Positions 43,227-51,971 are shown, numbered from the stretch's first letter. The stretch is 64,000 bases of DNA from Sphingobacterium sp. xlx-96 (GCF_011007365.1 NZ_WFKM01000009.1:120106-184105), one strand, 5' to 3'. Made by a program: numbers and translations. The notes: a model not told the origin generated them from the sequence alone.

Positions 43227-44981
43227 ATGAATCGGATGAAAACAAAATTTATATTGGGTCTGTTGACAACTGTTGTGTTGGCCAGCTCCTGTAAGGATTT
43301 TCTGGATAAGGAGCCTTTTGATAAGCTGGTGCCGGCTTCTTTCTTTAACACGGAAGCGGACTTACAGTTGTATACCAATTCTTTCTATCAGGATTTTATT
43401 CCGAATGGACTAGCGATTGTACAGGCTGATGAGATGGGAGACTATACGTCTAAAAATAACTCGCCAACATTTATTGCTGGTAATTTTTCTCCAGTGGATC
43501 AGGGCAAATGGGATTGGACAAAGCTGCGGAACGTAAACTACTTTCTATCACGCTACGACAATGTGGCTATACCGGAAGAAGCGAGGAAGCACTATGCAGG
43601 GGTAGCTCGCTTTTTTAGGGCTTACTTTTATTTTGATAAGGTGAAAACCTATGGTAATGTGCCTTGGTACAGTAAACCGCTTGCTACGGATGATCCGGAT
43701 CTCTATAAGAAGCAAGATCCAAGGTCACTGGTCATGGACTCGGTATTGGCAGATATTGACTTTGCGATAGCAAATATCAGAACGAATAAAGATAACTCGT
43801 CGAGTATGATTACTAAATGGGTGGCTTTAGGACTGAAGTCCAGGATATGTCTTTTTGAAGGTACTTTCCGAAAATACCATGATAATTTAGGGTTGAAATC
43901 TTCAGCGGACAAATGGTTGGAAGAGTCTGCAAAGGCGGCGAAGGAAGTGATCGATAGTAAGCAATATGCGGTTTATAATACGGGAAAACCGAATTCGGAT
44001 TATAGGACACTTTTTATCAGTGAAAATCCGGTGTCGACAGAGGTCATGTGGGCAAATACATTCAATAATGCATTGAAGCGCTGGCACGAGATCACCTGGA
44101 AATTTAACTCGGCTACCTATGGGGCACGTTGGGGATTGAATAAGCAGTTTGTAAATACGTATCTAAATACTGATGGTACGCGCTTTACGGATAAAGCGGG
44201 TTACGACGAATTGGAGTTTAAGGAGGAGATGAAAGGGAGGGATGCGCGATTGGGGCAGTCGGTGCGCTCGCTTGGCTATAAACGTTCGGATGGATCGGCA
44301 GCTCCTCCAAACTTTGGGTATACGTTTACAGGTTATCATATCCATAAGTTCAGCTTGGACGATAAGCGCTTGGATGGTGTAGCCGAGGGATTCAATTCGA
44401 TAACGATGATGCGCTATGCTGAGATACTATTGAACTATGCAGAGGCAAAGGCCGAGCTGGGCTTGATGAACGATGTGATATGGGGGGAGACTATAGGTGC
44501 GCTGCGCAAGCGCGCAGGGGTGAATCCCGCGGTACCAATGGCGGTGGATCTTTACATGCAAAAGGTTTATTTTCCAGAAGTGTCTGATAAATACCTGATG
44601 GAAGTGAGACGTGAACGTGGAATAGAATTGGTGTACGAAGGATTAAGGTATGACGATCTGTTACGCTGGCGTAAAGGAAAATTGTTGGAGATGGACTGGA
44701 AGGGGATATATGTACCTGGAATGAATATCGAAATGGATCTGGACGGTAATAATACGCCTGATGTATGTTTTGTGAAGTCTATTCCGAGTAAGACCACGCC
44801 AGGGGTGGTGTACTTTGTAGTAGATGATAAAGCAGCCAAGCTGTCCGAAGGAACTAAAGGTCATATCATATGGCGTATAGACGAAGAAAGAAGATTTGAA
44901 GACAAAAAGTACTTTAGACCAATTGCAAACGCGGATATAGTCGATAATAATAAATTGGAACAAAATCCAGGCTGGGATTAA
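43227..44981 (+). CDS. SusD/RagB family lipoprotein, paralogue of the one at 25895
   Basis: The ATG at 43227 (MNRMKTKF) or the one at 43236 (MKTKFILGLLTTVVLASSC) gives a lipoprotein signal; the open frame from 43188 overlaps the SusC stop and adds an unlikely leader. The mature protein starts with KDFLDKEPFDK. Shared blocks with the SusD at 25895 include ARFFRAYFYFDKVKTYGNVP, DPDLYKKQDPRSLVMDS, LFEGTFRKYH and NYAEAKAELG, and both end in a short NPGWD/NPKWDE-like motif. It is the surface partner of the SusC upstream and is followed by a strong terminator. Confidence 0.94.
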   Translation: MNRMKTKFILGLLTTVVLASSCKDFLDKEPFDKLVPASFFNTEADLQLYTNSFYQDFIPNGLAIVQADEMGDYTSKNNSPTFIAGNFSPVDQGKWDWTKLRNVNYFLSRYDNVAIPEEARKHYAGVARFFRAYFYFDKVKTYGNVPWYSKPLATDDPDLYKKQDPRSLVMDSVLADIDFAIANIRTNKDNSSSMITKWVALGLKSRICLFEGTFRKYHDNLGLKSSADKWLEESAKAAKEVIDSKQYAVYNTGKPNSDYRTLFISENPVSTEVMWANTFNNALKRWHEITWKFNSATYGARWGLNKQFVNTYLNTDGTRFTDKAGYDELEFKEEMKGRDARLGQSVRSLGYKRSDGSAAPPNFGYTFTGYHIHKFSLDDKRLDGVAEGFNSITMMRYAEILLNYAEAKAELGLMNDVIWGETIGALRKRAGVNPAVPMAVDLYMQKVYFPEVSDKYLMEVRRERGIELVYEGLRYDDLLRWRKGKLLEMDWKGIYVPGMNIEMDLDGNNTPDVCFVKSIPSKTTPGVVYFVVDDKAAKLSEGTKGHIIWRIDEERRFEDKKYFRPIANADIVDNNKLEQNPGWD

Positions 44982-45016
44982 TCGTTGGTTAAATCGTGCA
45001 AAGCCGAAGGCTAAAG

Positions 45017-45049
45017 AGCCTGTATCTAATCGAGATACAGGCTTTTTTA
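45017..45049 (+). terminator. Rho-independent terminator after susD
   Basis: Perfect 11-bp stem AGCCTGTATCT (45017-45027) / AGATACAGGCT (45033-45043), loop AATCG, followed by six T. The epimerase remnant begins immediately behind it. Confidence 0.92.
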
Positions 45050-45776
45050 TTGTTAAATTCTGTCGTGTCCGCTTGTGCAACCTATGCTAAGGCATCGGGA
45101 GATGAGGGTGCTGCTCGACTGGCCAGAGATCTGTTTGGTGTATGTATGGAGTATACCGCAGGCCAACGGCTGATGGAACCAAAGTTTGAAAGTACTCGTC
45201 CTACAAAAGGGATAGGTATTCTTATGATCATGATTACTACCGCACAACAATTGCACGTGACTATAGGCGATACACGATGTGATGATGCTATTGTACACTG
45301 GATGAGTGAGATAGAAGCATTGTTTGTGAAGGATGATATACGCTGTGTGATGGAATAGGTGGCTCTAGATGGGAGTATTGTTGATTATGTGGATGGACGA
45401 ACACTAAATCCAGGACATGCTATTGAAGGGGCTTGGATTATTCTCCATGAGGCCCGGTATAGGAATAACGATCCCCAGCTGATCGATCTGGGCTGCCGTA
45501 TGCTGGATTATATGTGGGAACGAGGTTGGTACAAAGAATATGGCGGAATTCTTTATTTTTGAGATGTATATCATAATCCTGTGCAAGAGTACTGCCAGGA
45601 TATGAAGTTTTGGTGGCTGCAGCATGAGACAATCATCGCTATCTTGCTGGCTTATCTCATGACGGACAAGGATAAATACGCAATGATGCATCAACAGATC
45701 TACGAATATGCATACAGTCATTTTCGTGATAAGGAACGAGTGGATATAGTTTGGATATTCCATACGACCATTAAAA
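45050..45776 (+). pseudogene. N-acylglucosamine 2-epimerase (AGE/RnBP family), broken
   Basis: One frame can be read through two stop codons, TAG at 45356-45358 and TGA at 45560-45562. The translation is clearly AGE family: LARDLFGVCMEYTAG, RPTKGIGILMIMITTAQQL, VKDDIRCVME(stop)VALDG, DGRTLNPGHAIEGAW, LGCRMLDYMWERGW, EYGGILYF(stop)DVYHNPVQEY, MKFWWLQHETIIAILLAYL. Near 45730 the frame seems to shift (an FGY-like segment continues in another frame) and the C-terminus is missing. The first third of a usual AGE (about 390 residues) is also absent; the remnant starts directly after the terminator. Intact enzymes interconvert GlcNAc and ManNAc in sialic-acid breakdown, which fits the sialidase gene behind it. 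The gene cannot yield a full enzyme. Confidence 0.9.
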
Positions 45777-45794
45777 AGAAAAAAACACACACAT

Positions 45795-46952
45795 ATGAAC
45801 AGAATACTAATTACATTGATTTCGTTGGCTCTTGTATCCAGATTGGAAGCGCAAGAGGTGACTGTTTTTAAATCGGGTAGCGAGGGTTATGCTAGTTATC
45901 GGATACCTGCCGTGGTTAAGGACAAAAGTGGACAGCTGATCGCATTTTCCGAGGGGAGAGTAGATCATGCCGGTGATTATGGCAACGTAGATATTGTATA
46001 TAAAATCAGCAAGGATAACGGTAAGACGTGGGGAAGCTTGAAAATTGCGGCAGACTATGACAAGTTGCAGGCCGGTAATGCTGCTCCTGTTGTCGATCTG
46101 CTGGATCCCCAATACCCAAAAGGTAGAATTCTTCTGTTCTATAATACAGGTAATAACCATGAACATGAGGTACGTGAGGGAAATGGATTGCGAGAGGCTT
46201 GGTACATTACTTCTACAGATGGTGCATTGACCTGGTCTGAACCTGTAAATATCACGACACAGGTGCATCGACCTAACCAACCTGATGTAAACCCAGCGTA
46301 TAATTTTAAGGAAGACTGGAGAGCGTATGCAAATACGCCGGGACACGCCCTTCAATTTGATAGCGGTGTGTATAAAGGAAGGATTTATATCCCGGCCAAT
46401 CATTCAATAGGCGAACCGAAATCACAGGGCAGAGATTATTTTGCACATGCTTACTATTCGGATGACCACGGTAAAACATTTAAACTTGCTGATAAGATTG
46501 TCTTCGAAGGAGGAAATGAGACGATGGCTGCTCAGCTATCGGATACTGAACTGTATATGAATACGAGAAATCAGCAAGGAAATGTACGTGCCCGTATCGT
46601 AAGCTATTCAAAGGATGGTGGCGTCAGTTGGGACACCACTTTTTATGATAATAATCTGCCAGATCCTGTAAATCAAGGAAGCACTTTGTCTTGGAAGAAA
46701 GGAAAGAGCTATATCTTGGCTGTGTGCAATGCTGCTGACGCGAAGGAAAGGGATAAGCTGACTTTACGTCTGTCAAAAGACAAAGGGAAGAAGTGGTATT
46801 TTGAAAAGATTATCGCAAAAGCACCGGAAGGATATAAAGGTGCATATTCTGCTTACTCGGATATGGTAAAAGTTGATAACCGTACAATCGGAGTTCTATA
46901 TGAAAAAGATAACTATAAAGAGATCGTATTTTTGCCAGTATCTATAAAGTAG
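45795..46952 (+). CDS. nanH: Exported sialidase (GH33, exo-alpha-sialidase)
   Basis: A 385-residue protein with a signal peptide (MNRILITLISLALVSRLEAQ) and a six-bladed propeller built on Asp boxes: SKDNGKTW (72-79), STDGALTW (140-147), SDDHGKTF (222-229), SKDGGVSW (272-279) and SKDKGKKW (327-334). The arginine of the YRIP motif (R36), an acidic residue in DHAGDYGNVD (D61 as probable acid/base), E242 and the tyrosine in YSAYSDM (Y354, probable nucleophile) complete the active site. It releases terminal sialic acids from glycans. It lies 19 bases after the epimerase remnant and ends before a strong terminator. With a terminator upstream at 45049, it probably has its own promoter, which I could not identify. 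Confidence 0.94.
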   Translation: MNRILITLISLALVSRLEAQEVTVFKSGSEGYASYRIPAVVKDKSGQLIAFSEGRVDHAGDYGNVDIVYKISKDNGKTWGSLKIAADYDKLQAGNAAPVVDLLDPQYPKGRILLFYNTGNNHEHEVREGNGLREAWYITSTDGALTWSEPVNITTQVHRPNQPDVNPAYNFKEDWRAYANTPGHALQFDSGVYKGRIYIPANHSIGEPKSQGRDYFAHAYYSDDHGKTFKLADKIVFEGGNETMAAQLSDTELYMNTRNQQGNVRARIVSYSKDGGVSWDTTFYDNNLPDPVNQGSTLSWKKGKSYILAVCNAADAKERDKLTLRLSKDKGKKWYFEKIIAKAPEGYKGAYSAYSDMVKVDNRTIGVLYEKDNYKEIVFLPVSIK

Positions 46953-47254
46953 TAGTGGTTTTTAGGGAAGTAGATGAAGGGCACCCAAACCATTGAAAAA
47001 TCTGCATTGTCCGAAAAGGGTAATGATCTACTTGGAAGCTAGGGAAGAAGGTCGTTTGGATCTGAACAGGTATCTGTTTTGGGACGGCTTTCTTAAACGC
47101 GAATAAGGGATTAAAGTATGACATGAAACGAGTTGTGAAATTCTGGACGAATGGGGAAAGCTGGTGTAGTGATGGTATCTATGAAGTTTTAAAACTTTAT
47201 ACGTATAGATTATGTATCGCTAAGTCGGGGGGATATTTGTGTAAGTGCTTAGCG
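46953..47254. other. Intergenic region with a possible gene remnant
   Basis: No intact gene. A 42-codon open stretch (46978-47106, plus) reads in part VMIYLEAREEGRLDLNRYL and FWDGFLKRE before its stop. It has a protein-like composition and is directly downstream of a decayed locus, so it may be the 3' end of a lost gene. I cannot assign a family. Confidence 0.3.
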
Positions 47255-47283
47255 GCCTGTCCCGTGTGGGGACAGGCTTTTTT
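47255..47283 (+). terminator. Rho-independent terminator downstream of the sialidase
   Basis: Stem GCCTGTCCC (47255-47263) / GGGACAGGC (47269-47277), loop GTGTG, followed by six T. Confidence 0.92.
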
Positions 47284-47308
47284 ATCGAAGGAAATGTAGC
47301 CTAATATG

Positions 47309-47809
47309 TTAATGCAGTTGACGTTCCATAATATAATCTTCCATCAGAAATCCATTACCAATAGAAATATCTTCTTGACCCACAATTTCAAAGCCTATTT
47401 TTTGATAGAAATTTACAGCCGTATTGTCCCGGTTTACGTTAAGCGATAAGGTACGGTTAGTGTTAATAAGTGCTATTCTAGATACCTCATCAAATAGTTG
47501 TCGGCCAACTCCTTTTCCCTGTGTATCGGGCAAAAGATAAATTTTGTGAATTTTTGTCTTTTGTTGGTTTTTATAGTTTAGCTCGAAGGACAGATACCCT
47601 ATATTTTTGTCCTCTTCTTTAGCGATTAAAAATGAATGATTACCTGTGGTTATTTGTTCTTCAAGAGCTGTTGTTGAATACATCATTTCCATCATATAGG
47701 TAATCTGTTCTGCAGACAGAATGTCGCTAAAGGCTACAGGCCAAGCTTCTGCTGCTATGGATTGTATAATAGGTATATCTTCTAATTGAGCCGTTACTAT
47801 TTTAATCAT
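47309..47809 (-). CDS. GNAT-family N-acetyltransferase
   Basis: A 166-residue acetyl-CoA-dependent transferase. Motif A is visible as KIHKIYLLPDTQGKGVGRQL (about 89-108, with the pyrophosphate-binding QGKGVG loop), and motif B as NVNRDNTAVNFYQKIGFEIV. The N-terminus (IVTAQLEDIPIIQSIAAEAW) is the usual first strand and helix. The substrate is unknown; relatives acetylate small molecules or protein N-termini. It is a single gene, convergent with the sialidase terminator. On its coding strand TAATTTTG (47866-47859) is an exact -7 element about 50 bases before the ATG. Confidence 0.9.
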   Translation of the reverse strand: MIKIVTAQLEDIPIIQSIAAEAWPVAFSDILSAEQITYMMEMMYSTTALEEQITTGNHSFLIAKEEDKNIGYLSFELNYKNQQKTKIHKIYLLPDTQGKGVGRQLFDEVSRIALINTNRTLSLNVNRDNTAVNFYQKIGFEIVGQEDISIGNGFLMEDYIMERQLH

Positions 47810-48375
47810 ATTGGATGATTTTGTTTGCGATAAAAATAGGGGTTCTATTGTAAATCACCAAAATTAGATTTTTTCATTTCTGGTAAATAATAAAGCCGAT
47901 CTGTTGGCTTCAAATGTTCAATAATATAGGATTTCATAGTCTAGATTAAAAGGGTTTGTATAACCCTGAGATGCTAGCTTCGGGGCTGTTTTTTGAAAGG
48001 ATGGACTATGGGATCATTGACCGAGTTGTTATAAGATTCTTTCGTAATCGGAAATAGGATTAGGCTGTTGTGATAGGCTAAAAAGTAGCATATGTTGTTG
48101 CAAAGTATATTTTTTTGACCGTATGATAATTATTTTTTTGAAAATTTATGAAATGTAGTATTGTCAAAAAATTACACTATAATTGAATTATATTATCCTA
48201 AATATAATAAATAAATAGTCCAAATAATGGATTTGACCTCTTATGAAAATGATGTTTAAACGTGCTTTGTTTTTCAGTTCTTAGTTATACGGAGAATTCC
48301 CTCTTTTGGGGGCGTGAAACGGGCTGAGAGTTCAAAAGGTGTTGATAAAAAGATATTTAGTAGTATATTTATAAT
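47810..48375. other. Long AT-rich gap before the TetR gene
   Basis: 566 bases without a gene. It holds the GNAT promoter (-7 box 47859-47866, minus). It also has two overlapping hairpins, GGGTT (47952-47956) / AACCC (47962-47966) and CCCTGA / TCGGGG ending near 47986, followed by CTGTTTTTT. A near-consensus -7 element TATATTTA (48364-48371) lies 4 bases before the TetR ATG. I see nothing else that I can name. Confidence 0.5.
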
Positions 48376-48972
48376 ATGAAAGTAAATAAGAAAACGCTTC
48401 AATCGGAATCAACTAAGCGAAAATTACTTCAAGCGGTAGAAGATATTCTGTCAAATGAAGGATTTATTGCGTTGAAAGTTGAAAACATCAGTAGGGTATC
48501 TGGAGTTGACAAAAAGTTAATCTATTTTCATTTCGGAGATTTAAAAGGTCTTTTTAATGCATTTCTTCGGAGTAAGGATTTTTGGTTTTCTAAGGCCTAT
48601 GCAGAGATCCCTGAAAAGCTTGATAAGCAAGCTGTAGTTGAGGTATTGCTCAATCAATTTGCCGAGATGAAAAACAATAAATTATTAACACAACTCTTAA
48701 TCTGGGAGCTTAGCGAAAAAAATGAAGTCCTCTCTGCCCTTGCTGATGAAAGAGATGAGGTTGGGAATAGTTTATTGCAGAAGATTATCGAAAAGGAAAG
48801 TTTCAAAGATGACGTACAACCTTTGTTGGCGTTATTGATAGGAGGTGTTTATTACTTGTCTATGCATGCTACTGTAAACGGGAGTTTGTTTTGTGGTCTA
48901 GATATCAATAAAGAGGAGGATGCTAATCGGGTATCAGATACTTTAGAGCGGATTTTGAAGAAGATCAAATAA
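48376..48972 (+). CDS. TetR/AcrR-family transcriptional regulator
   Basis: A 198-residue protein with the TetR N-terminal domain: LLQAVEDILSNEGFIALKVE, then the helix-turn-helix ISRVSGVDKKLIYFHFGDLKGL (about 35-56), where YFHFGD replaces the common YYHFxS. The remaining helices form the ligand-binding part, without a recognisable subfamily mark. No divergent target gene adjoins it: the GNAT gene is 566 bases upstream and a LacI gene converges downstream. Regulon and effector are unknown. Confidence 0.9.
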   Translation: MKVNKKTLQSESTKRKLLQAVEDILSNEGFIALKVENISRVSGVDKKLIYFHFGDLKGLFNAFLRSKDFWFSKAYAEIPEKLDKQAVVEVLLNQFAEMKNNKLLTQLLIWELSEKNEVLSALADERDEVGNSLLQKIIEKESFKDDVQPLLALLIGGVYYLSMHATVNGSLFCGLDINKEEDANRVSDTLERILKKIK

Positions 48973-49079
48973 TATATCGTCAGATCTAACCAGTGTCTTA
49001 CGTTTTTCTTTGTTTATGAATGAAACAAGGATCGAGTGAATTTAACCTTTTATTAAGATAACTATCAAAGTTTTTAATG

Positions 49080-50117
49080 CTATTGAATCAGTTTTACGTT
49101 GAACTCAATGCGTTTAGATAATGGAAGACCCTGGTTATTCAGGTATTCAAATGCAGTTTGTATTGCTTCTTTTCCTATATCGAATGCATTTTGTTCGATA
49201 CGTATTATGGGATTCTTAAAGTTTGATAAGTATTCCATGTTTGAAAAACCGGCAATGATAACGTCTTTTGGCACACTGATTTTCTTGTCGCGGAGAATGT
49301 CGTAGATATTGTTTGTAATATTGTCCATCGCACAAAAAATAGCGTTTGGTCTACTTCTTATTTTCCAAAGTGTACTGATACATTTTTCTAGTTCTGCATA
49401 GAGCTCGTCGTTATTATTTACCTGGATTTTTTGGATGTATTTATCATTGATCTTAATATTGTGATTTTTGAGACATTCCTTAAATCCATTGAATCTTTCT
49501 TGAGATACTCCTTTGGCATTCAGTGTTATGTGGGCTATCCGATCACGACCCATTTCGATGAGTTGTTTGGTTGCTAGGTAGGCTCCTTCATAATTTTTAC
49601 TGCCGATTTTAATGGTCTGTAATCTGTTGTTTATTCGGTCTACAGCGATAACCATGCATCTATTGATATGGAGCTTTTGGAGATATTCGATGTTATCGCT
49701 ATTGCCTATTGGCGATATAATAAGAGCATCTACACCTATAGACACTAATGTTGTTATACATTTTTTTTCTTCGCCCGGATTATCGTTACTCTGCATCACA
49801 ATAATAGAATAGCTTGATTCTCTAGCACCTTGGTGTATGCCTTCTAGCAAAGCTGAAAAAAATGAGTTCCCTGAATTTCCAACGACAACGCCAATGAGGT
49901 TGCTCTTGCCTCTTTTTAGCGTTTTAGCAAGGTTGTTGAAAATATAATTGTGTTTATTTGCATATTCAACAATGCGTTTTTTTGTCTTTTCGCCAATTTC
50001 ATGGCTATCACTGAGGGCTCTTGAAACGGTAGAAACAGAGCAATTATTTGCTTTGGCTATGTCTACCAATGTGACCTTTTGTCCAATTTCTTTTTTCTGT
50101 ACCAATTTTTTATTCAA
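49080..50117 (-). CDS. LacI/GalR-family transcriptional regulator
   Basis: A 345-residue regulator. The DNA-binding headpiece is VTLVDIAKANNCSVSTVSRA (about 15-34) with the hinge helix NLAKTLKRGKSN. A periplasmic-binding-protein-like sugar domain follows (LIGVVVGNSGNSFFSALLEG; CMVIAVDRINN; AIFCAMDNITNNIYDIL; DVIIAGFSNMEYL). No ATG is available upstream of the headpiece, so a TTG at 50117 is taken as the start. LacI proteins usually control nearby sugar genes, but no transporter or enzyme gene is adjacent, so the target is unknown. One of the SusC/SusD loci in the window could be under its control. Confidence 0.92.
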   Translation of the reverse strand: MNKKLVQKKEIGQKVTLVDIAKANNCSVSTVSRALSDSHEIGEKTKKRIVEYANKHNYIFNNLAKTLKRGKSNLIGVVVGNSGNSFFSALLEGIHQGARESSYSIIVMQSNDNPGEEKKCITTLVSIGVDALIISPIGNSDNIEYLQKLHINRCMVIAVDRINNRLQTIKIGSKNYEGAYLATKQLIEMGRDRIAHITLNAKGVSQERFNGFKECLKNHNIKINDKYIQKIQVNNNDELYAELEKCISTLWKIRSRPNAIFCAMDNITNNIYDILRDKKISVPKDVIIAGFSNMEYLSNFKNPIIRIEQNAFDIGKEAIQTAFEYLNNQGLPLSKRIEFNVKLIQ

Positions 50118-50185
50118 AAGTTTAACTGCAGATGATGTAAGCTTTTTGATATGTAGTGTATTATCTCGTTGCTTTTAGTTCAGGT

Positions 50186-50521
50186 CTATTGTCTTGATCT
50201 CCGATAAAGGTATTCGACGATTTTAGAGGAGCGATAGCCAAAGTCTGCTCCAAAGCTATTTATTACCAGTCCTTTAATGTCATATTCTTCGGATGCTATG
50301 GCAAATACAATACTCTCATCCCCTGGATCTGTCATTCCTTCAAAACGGTAGATTTCCTCAATTTTGAAATCGTCGGGAGATAACTCTAAAGACTTTTCGA
50401 TGCAATAGATGCATTCCTTATCTTCCGGAATCAAAAAATCGTGTGTGTATCCTCGTTTTTGTAAGTCATTAACGGCTTCACTTAAGGTGTCGTAAACGTA
50501 TCTTTGTTGATTATCTCCCAT
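50186..50521 (-). CDS. Small conserved Bacteroidota protein of unknown function
   Basis: A 111-residue soluble acidic protein (YDTLSEAVNDLQKRGYTHDF, EIYRFEGMTDPGDESIVFAI, then KGLVINSFGADFGYRSSKIV). The YDTLSEA - L-GYT-DF - IYRFEGMTDP - G-V-N-FG pattern is one I know from short Bacteroidota proteins that databases often label as phosphoribosylpyrophosphate synthetase; nothing in the sequence shows PRPP synthetase catalytic motifs, so I would not use that name. No signal peptide or membrane helix. It lies 68 bases upstream of the LacI gene on the same strand. Confidence 0.75.
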   Translation of the reverse strand: MGDNQQRYVYDTLSEAVNDLQKRGYTHDFLIPEDKECIYCIEKSLELSPDDFKIEEIYRFEGMTDPGDESIVFAIASEEYDIKGLVINSFGADFGYRSSKIVEYLYRRSRQ

Positions 50522-50696
50522 GACGCTGTGCCAATATATGATTGTTGAAAAATAACTTTTTGTTTTTCAGTTTATTATGTATGTGTGCGCTATTTAGTTA
50601 AAGATACTAAATTTTATGCGATTGAAAATGTCACTTAATTGCTACCAAATTGGAGTCCAATTGAAAGGTAAATTAAGACATAGGGTTTAATCAGTT

Positions 50697-51065
50697 TTAT
50701 TTGATGTAATTTTTCTTTATATCGGCAAGATCCAGACTTTTACTAAGGAATTCGATTTGCTTACCACGGAATACCATCTTTGATGCAATATGTTCGCTGT
50801 CTTTGACAAATTGCATGAACTCTTTAAAATTTCTAGATCTTTGTTTTTTGTCTGATTGACTGTTGTCGCCGATCAATTGGGCTAGATTAAAATCGATGTG
50901 TAGAGCAACAGAATCTTTTTTTGTCTGCTCAAACCAGATTAGAGGTGAGGTGTGATCGTCCAAAAAAATACCGAAACAGACTTCCTCGTGATTGTTTTCG
51001 AAGATAAAGGCTCTAAAATAAAAGAGTCCTATGTTGGCGGCGTCAACGAAAATAATATGCTTCAT
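50697..51065 (-). CDS. Hypothetical protein
   Basis: A 122-residue soluble protein that I do not recognise. It begins MKHIIFVDAANIGLFYFRAF, has two strand-like segments (EVCFGIFLDDHTSPLIWFEQ and SVALHIDFNLAQLIG), a Lys/Arg/Gln-rich middle (SQSDKKQRSRNFKEFMQF), and a charged helix-prone end. No signal peptide or membrane segment. It stands alone with about 175 bases to the gene on its 3' side and 217 bases to the divergent LuxR-type gene. A real gene is likely from its length and coding character, but no function can be proposed. Confidence 0.65.
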   Translation of the reverse strand: MKHIIFVDAANIGLFYFRAFIFENNHEEVCFGIFLDDHTSPLIWFEQTKKDSVALHIDFNLAQLIGDNSQSDKKQRSRNFKEFMQFVKDSEHIASKMVFRGKQIEFLSKSLDLADIKKNYIK

Positions 51066-51282
51066 TAGGACTCCTATTGGTTCATAGTCTTAAATCTACA
51101 TAAATTCATTTTTATATCCAATTTAATTGTGTTCTCAGATCAAGCGAATTGAAATTTAGGATATTAACGTTTTGCTATTTTTTTGTGAAGTAAATTGTTT
51201 ATAGCTATTTTATTCTTCGCCTATGCTCAAATTTGTTATTTTTGGGTGGGTATTATGAAAAAACCACATTAACCAAATTAGC

Positions 51283-51966
51283 ATGAATCCATTTCCAATA
51301 TTAGAAACAGAACTGCAACGTATCGAAAAAGAAATGTTGTTTCTGGATTGTATGTATTTGAGTATGATATATGATGATAAATTTATTAATGTGTTAAACC
51401 AATCGTCATTTCTAATCACTGTCCATGATGTGGAGGCATTTAAACCATTGTATATTAATGATAAGATGCGTTCGTTTTATGGGTTTCGGGAAAATAAATT
51501 GAAGGGAATGGACTATTTGTATTACTTGACAACTATACATACGTCGACATATCATACGCTGGTAGAATCTATTTCCTTTTTCCGAAAAAATAAAGGAGGG
51601 TATTTGAACTTGAGGTATAAGCTTAAAAACTATCAGAATATTTGGAAAGATACTGTGGGAAGTACAAAAACGGTAATTTGGAACAAACAGGGACAGGCTA
51701 AAATAGGGATTACGGTTATGGAAGAAAGGTTGTTAGAAAAAGATCCTTCTGTCTTTTCGGAATTGCTTAAGCTGACAGTGAGAGAAAGGGAAGTGATCCA
51801 TCTATTGGTTTCTGGGCTTACCAAAAAAGAAGCCGCTACAAAGCTTTTTATTTCTGTAGCGACCGTCGAGACACATACTAAAAATGTGTATAAAAAGCTG
51901 AAAGTTAATAAAATAGTTGAAGTAGCACAGCTGCTTGAACAATTTCAAGCTACTATGGACGAATAA
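51283..51966 (+). CDS. LuxR-type HTH regulator with PAS-like sensor
   Basis: A 227-residue protein. The C-terminal GerE/LuxR domain is clear: LKLTVREREVIHLLVSGLTK, KEAATKLFISVATVETHTKN and VYKKLKVNKIVEVAQLL (about 160-220). Residues 40-145 look like a PAS fold (SFLITVHDVEAFKPLYINDK, FYGFRENKLKGMDYLYYL), which may bind a small ligand. There is no phosphoreceiver domain. The gene is convergent with the UDP-glucose dehydrogenase gene, with only five bases between the stops and no terminator visible. Confidence 0.88.
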   Translation: MNPFPILETELQRIEKEMLFLDCMYLSMIYDDKFINVLNQSSFLITVHDVEAFKPLYINDKMRSFYGFRENKLKGMDYLYYLTTIHTSTYHTLVESISFFRKNKGGYLNLRYKLKNYQNIWKDTVGSTKTVIWNKQGQAKIGITVMEERLLEKDPSVFSELLKLTVREREVIHLLVSGLTKKEAATKLFISVATVETHTKNVYKKLKVNKIVEVAQLLEQFQATMDE

Positions 51967-51971
51967 TCTTA

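Noticed and set aside
48305..48345. TPP-riboswitch-like words (GGGGG and GGCTGAGAG) before the TetR gene
   Set aside because: Only the first half resembles the THI box; the second conserved half of the aptamer is absent and the downstream gene has no link to thiamine.
48376..50117. TetR and LacI genes as a linked regulatory pair for a sugar locus
   Set aside because: The genes converge and no transporter or enzyme gene adjoins either, so no shared target can be supported.
50186..50521. Naming the small protein a PRPP synthetase
   Set aside because: Related short proteins often carry this label, but no PRPP-binding or ATP-binding motif is present and the length is about a third of the enzyme.
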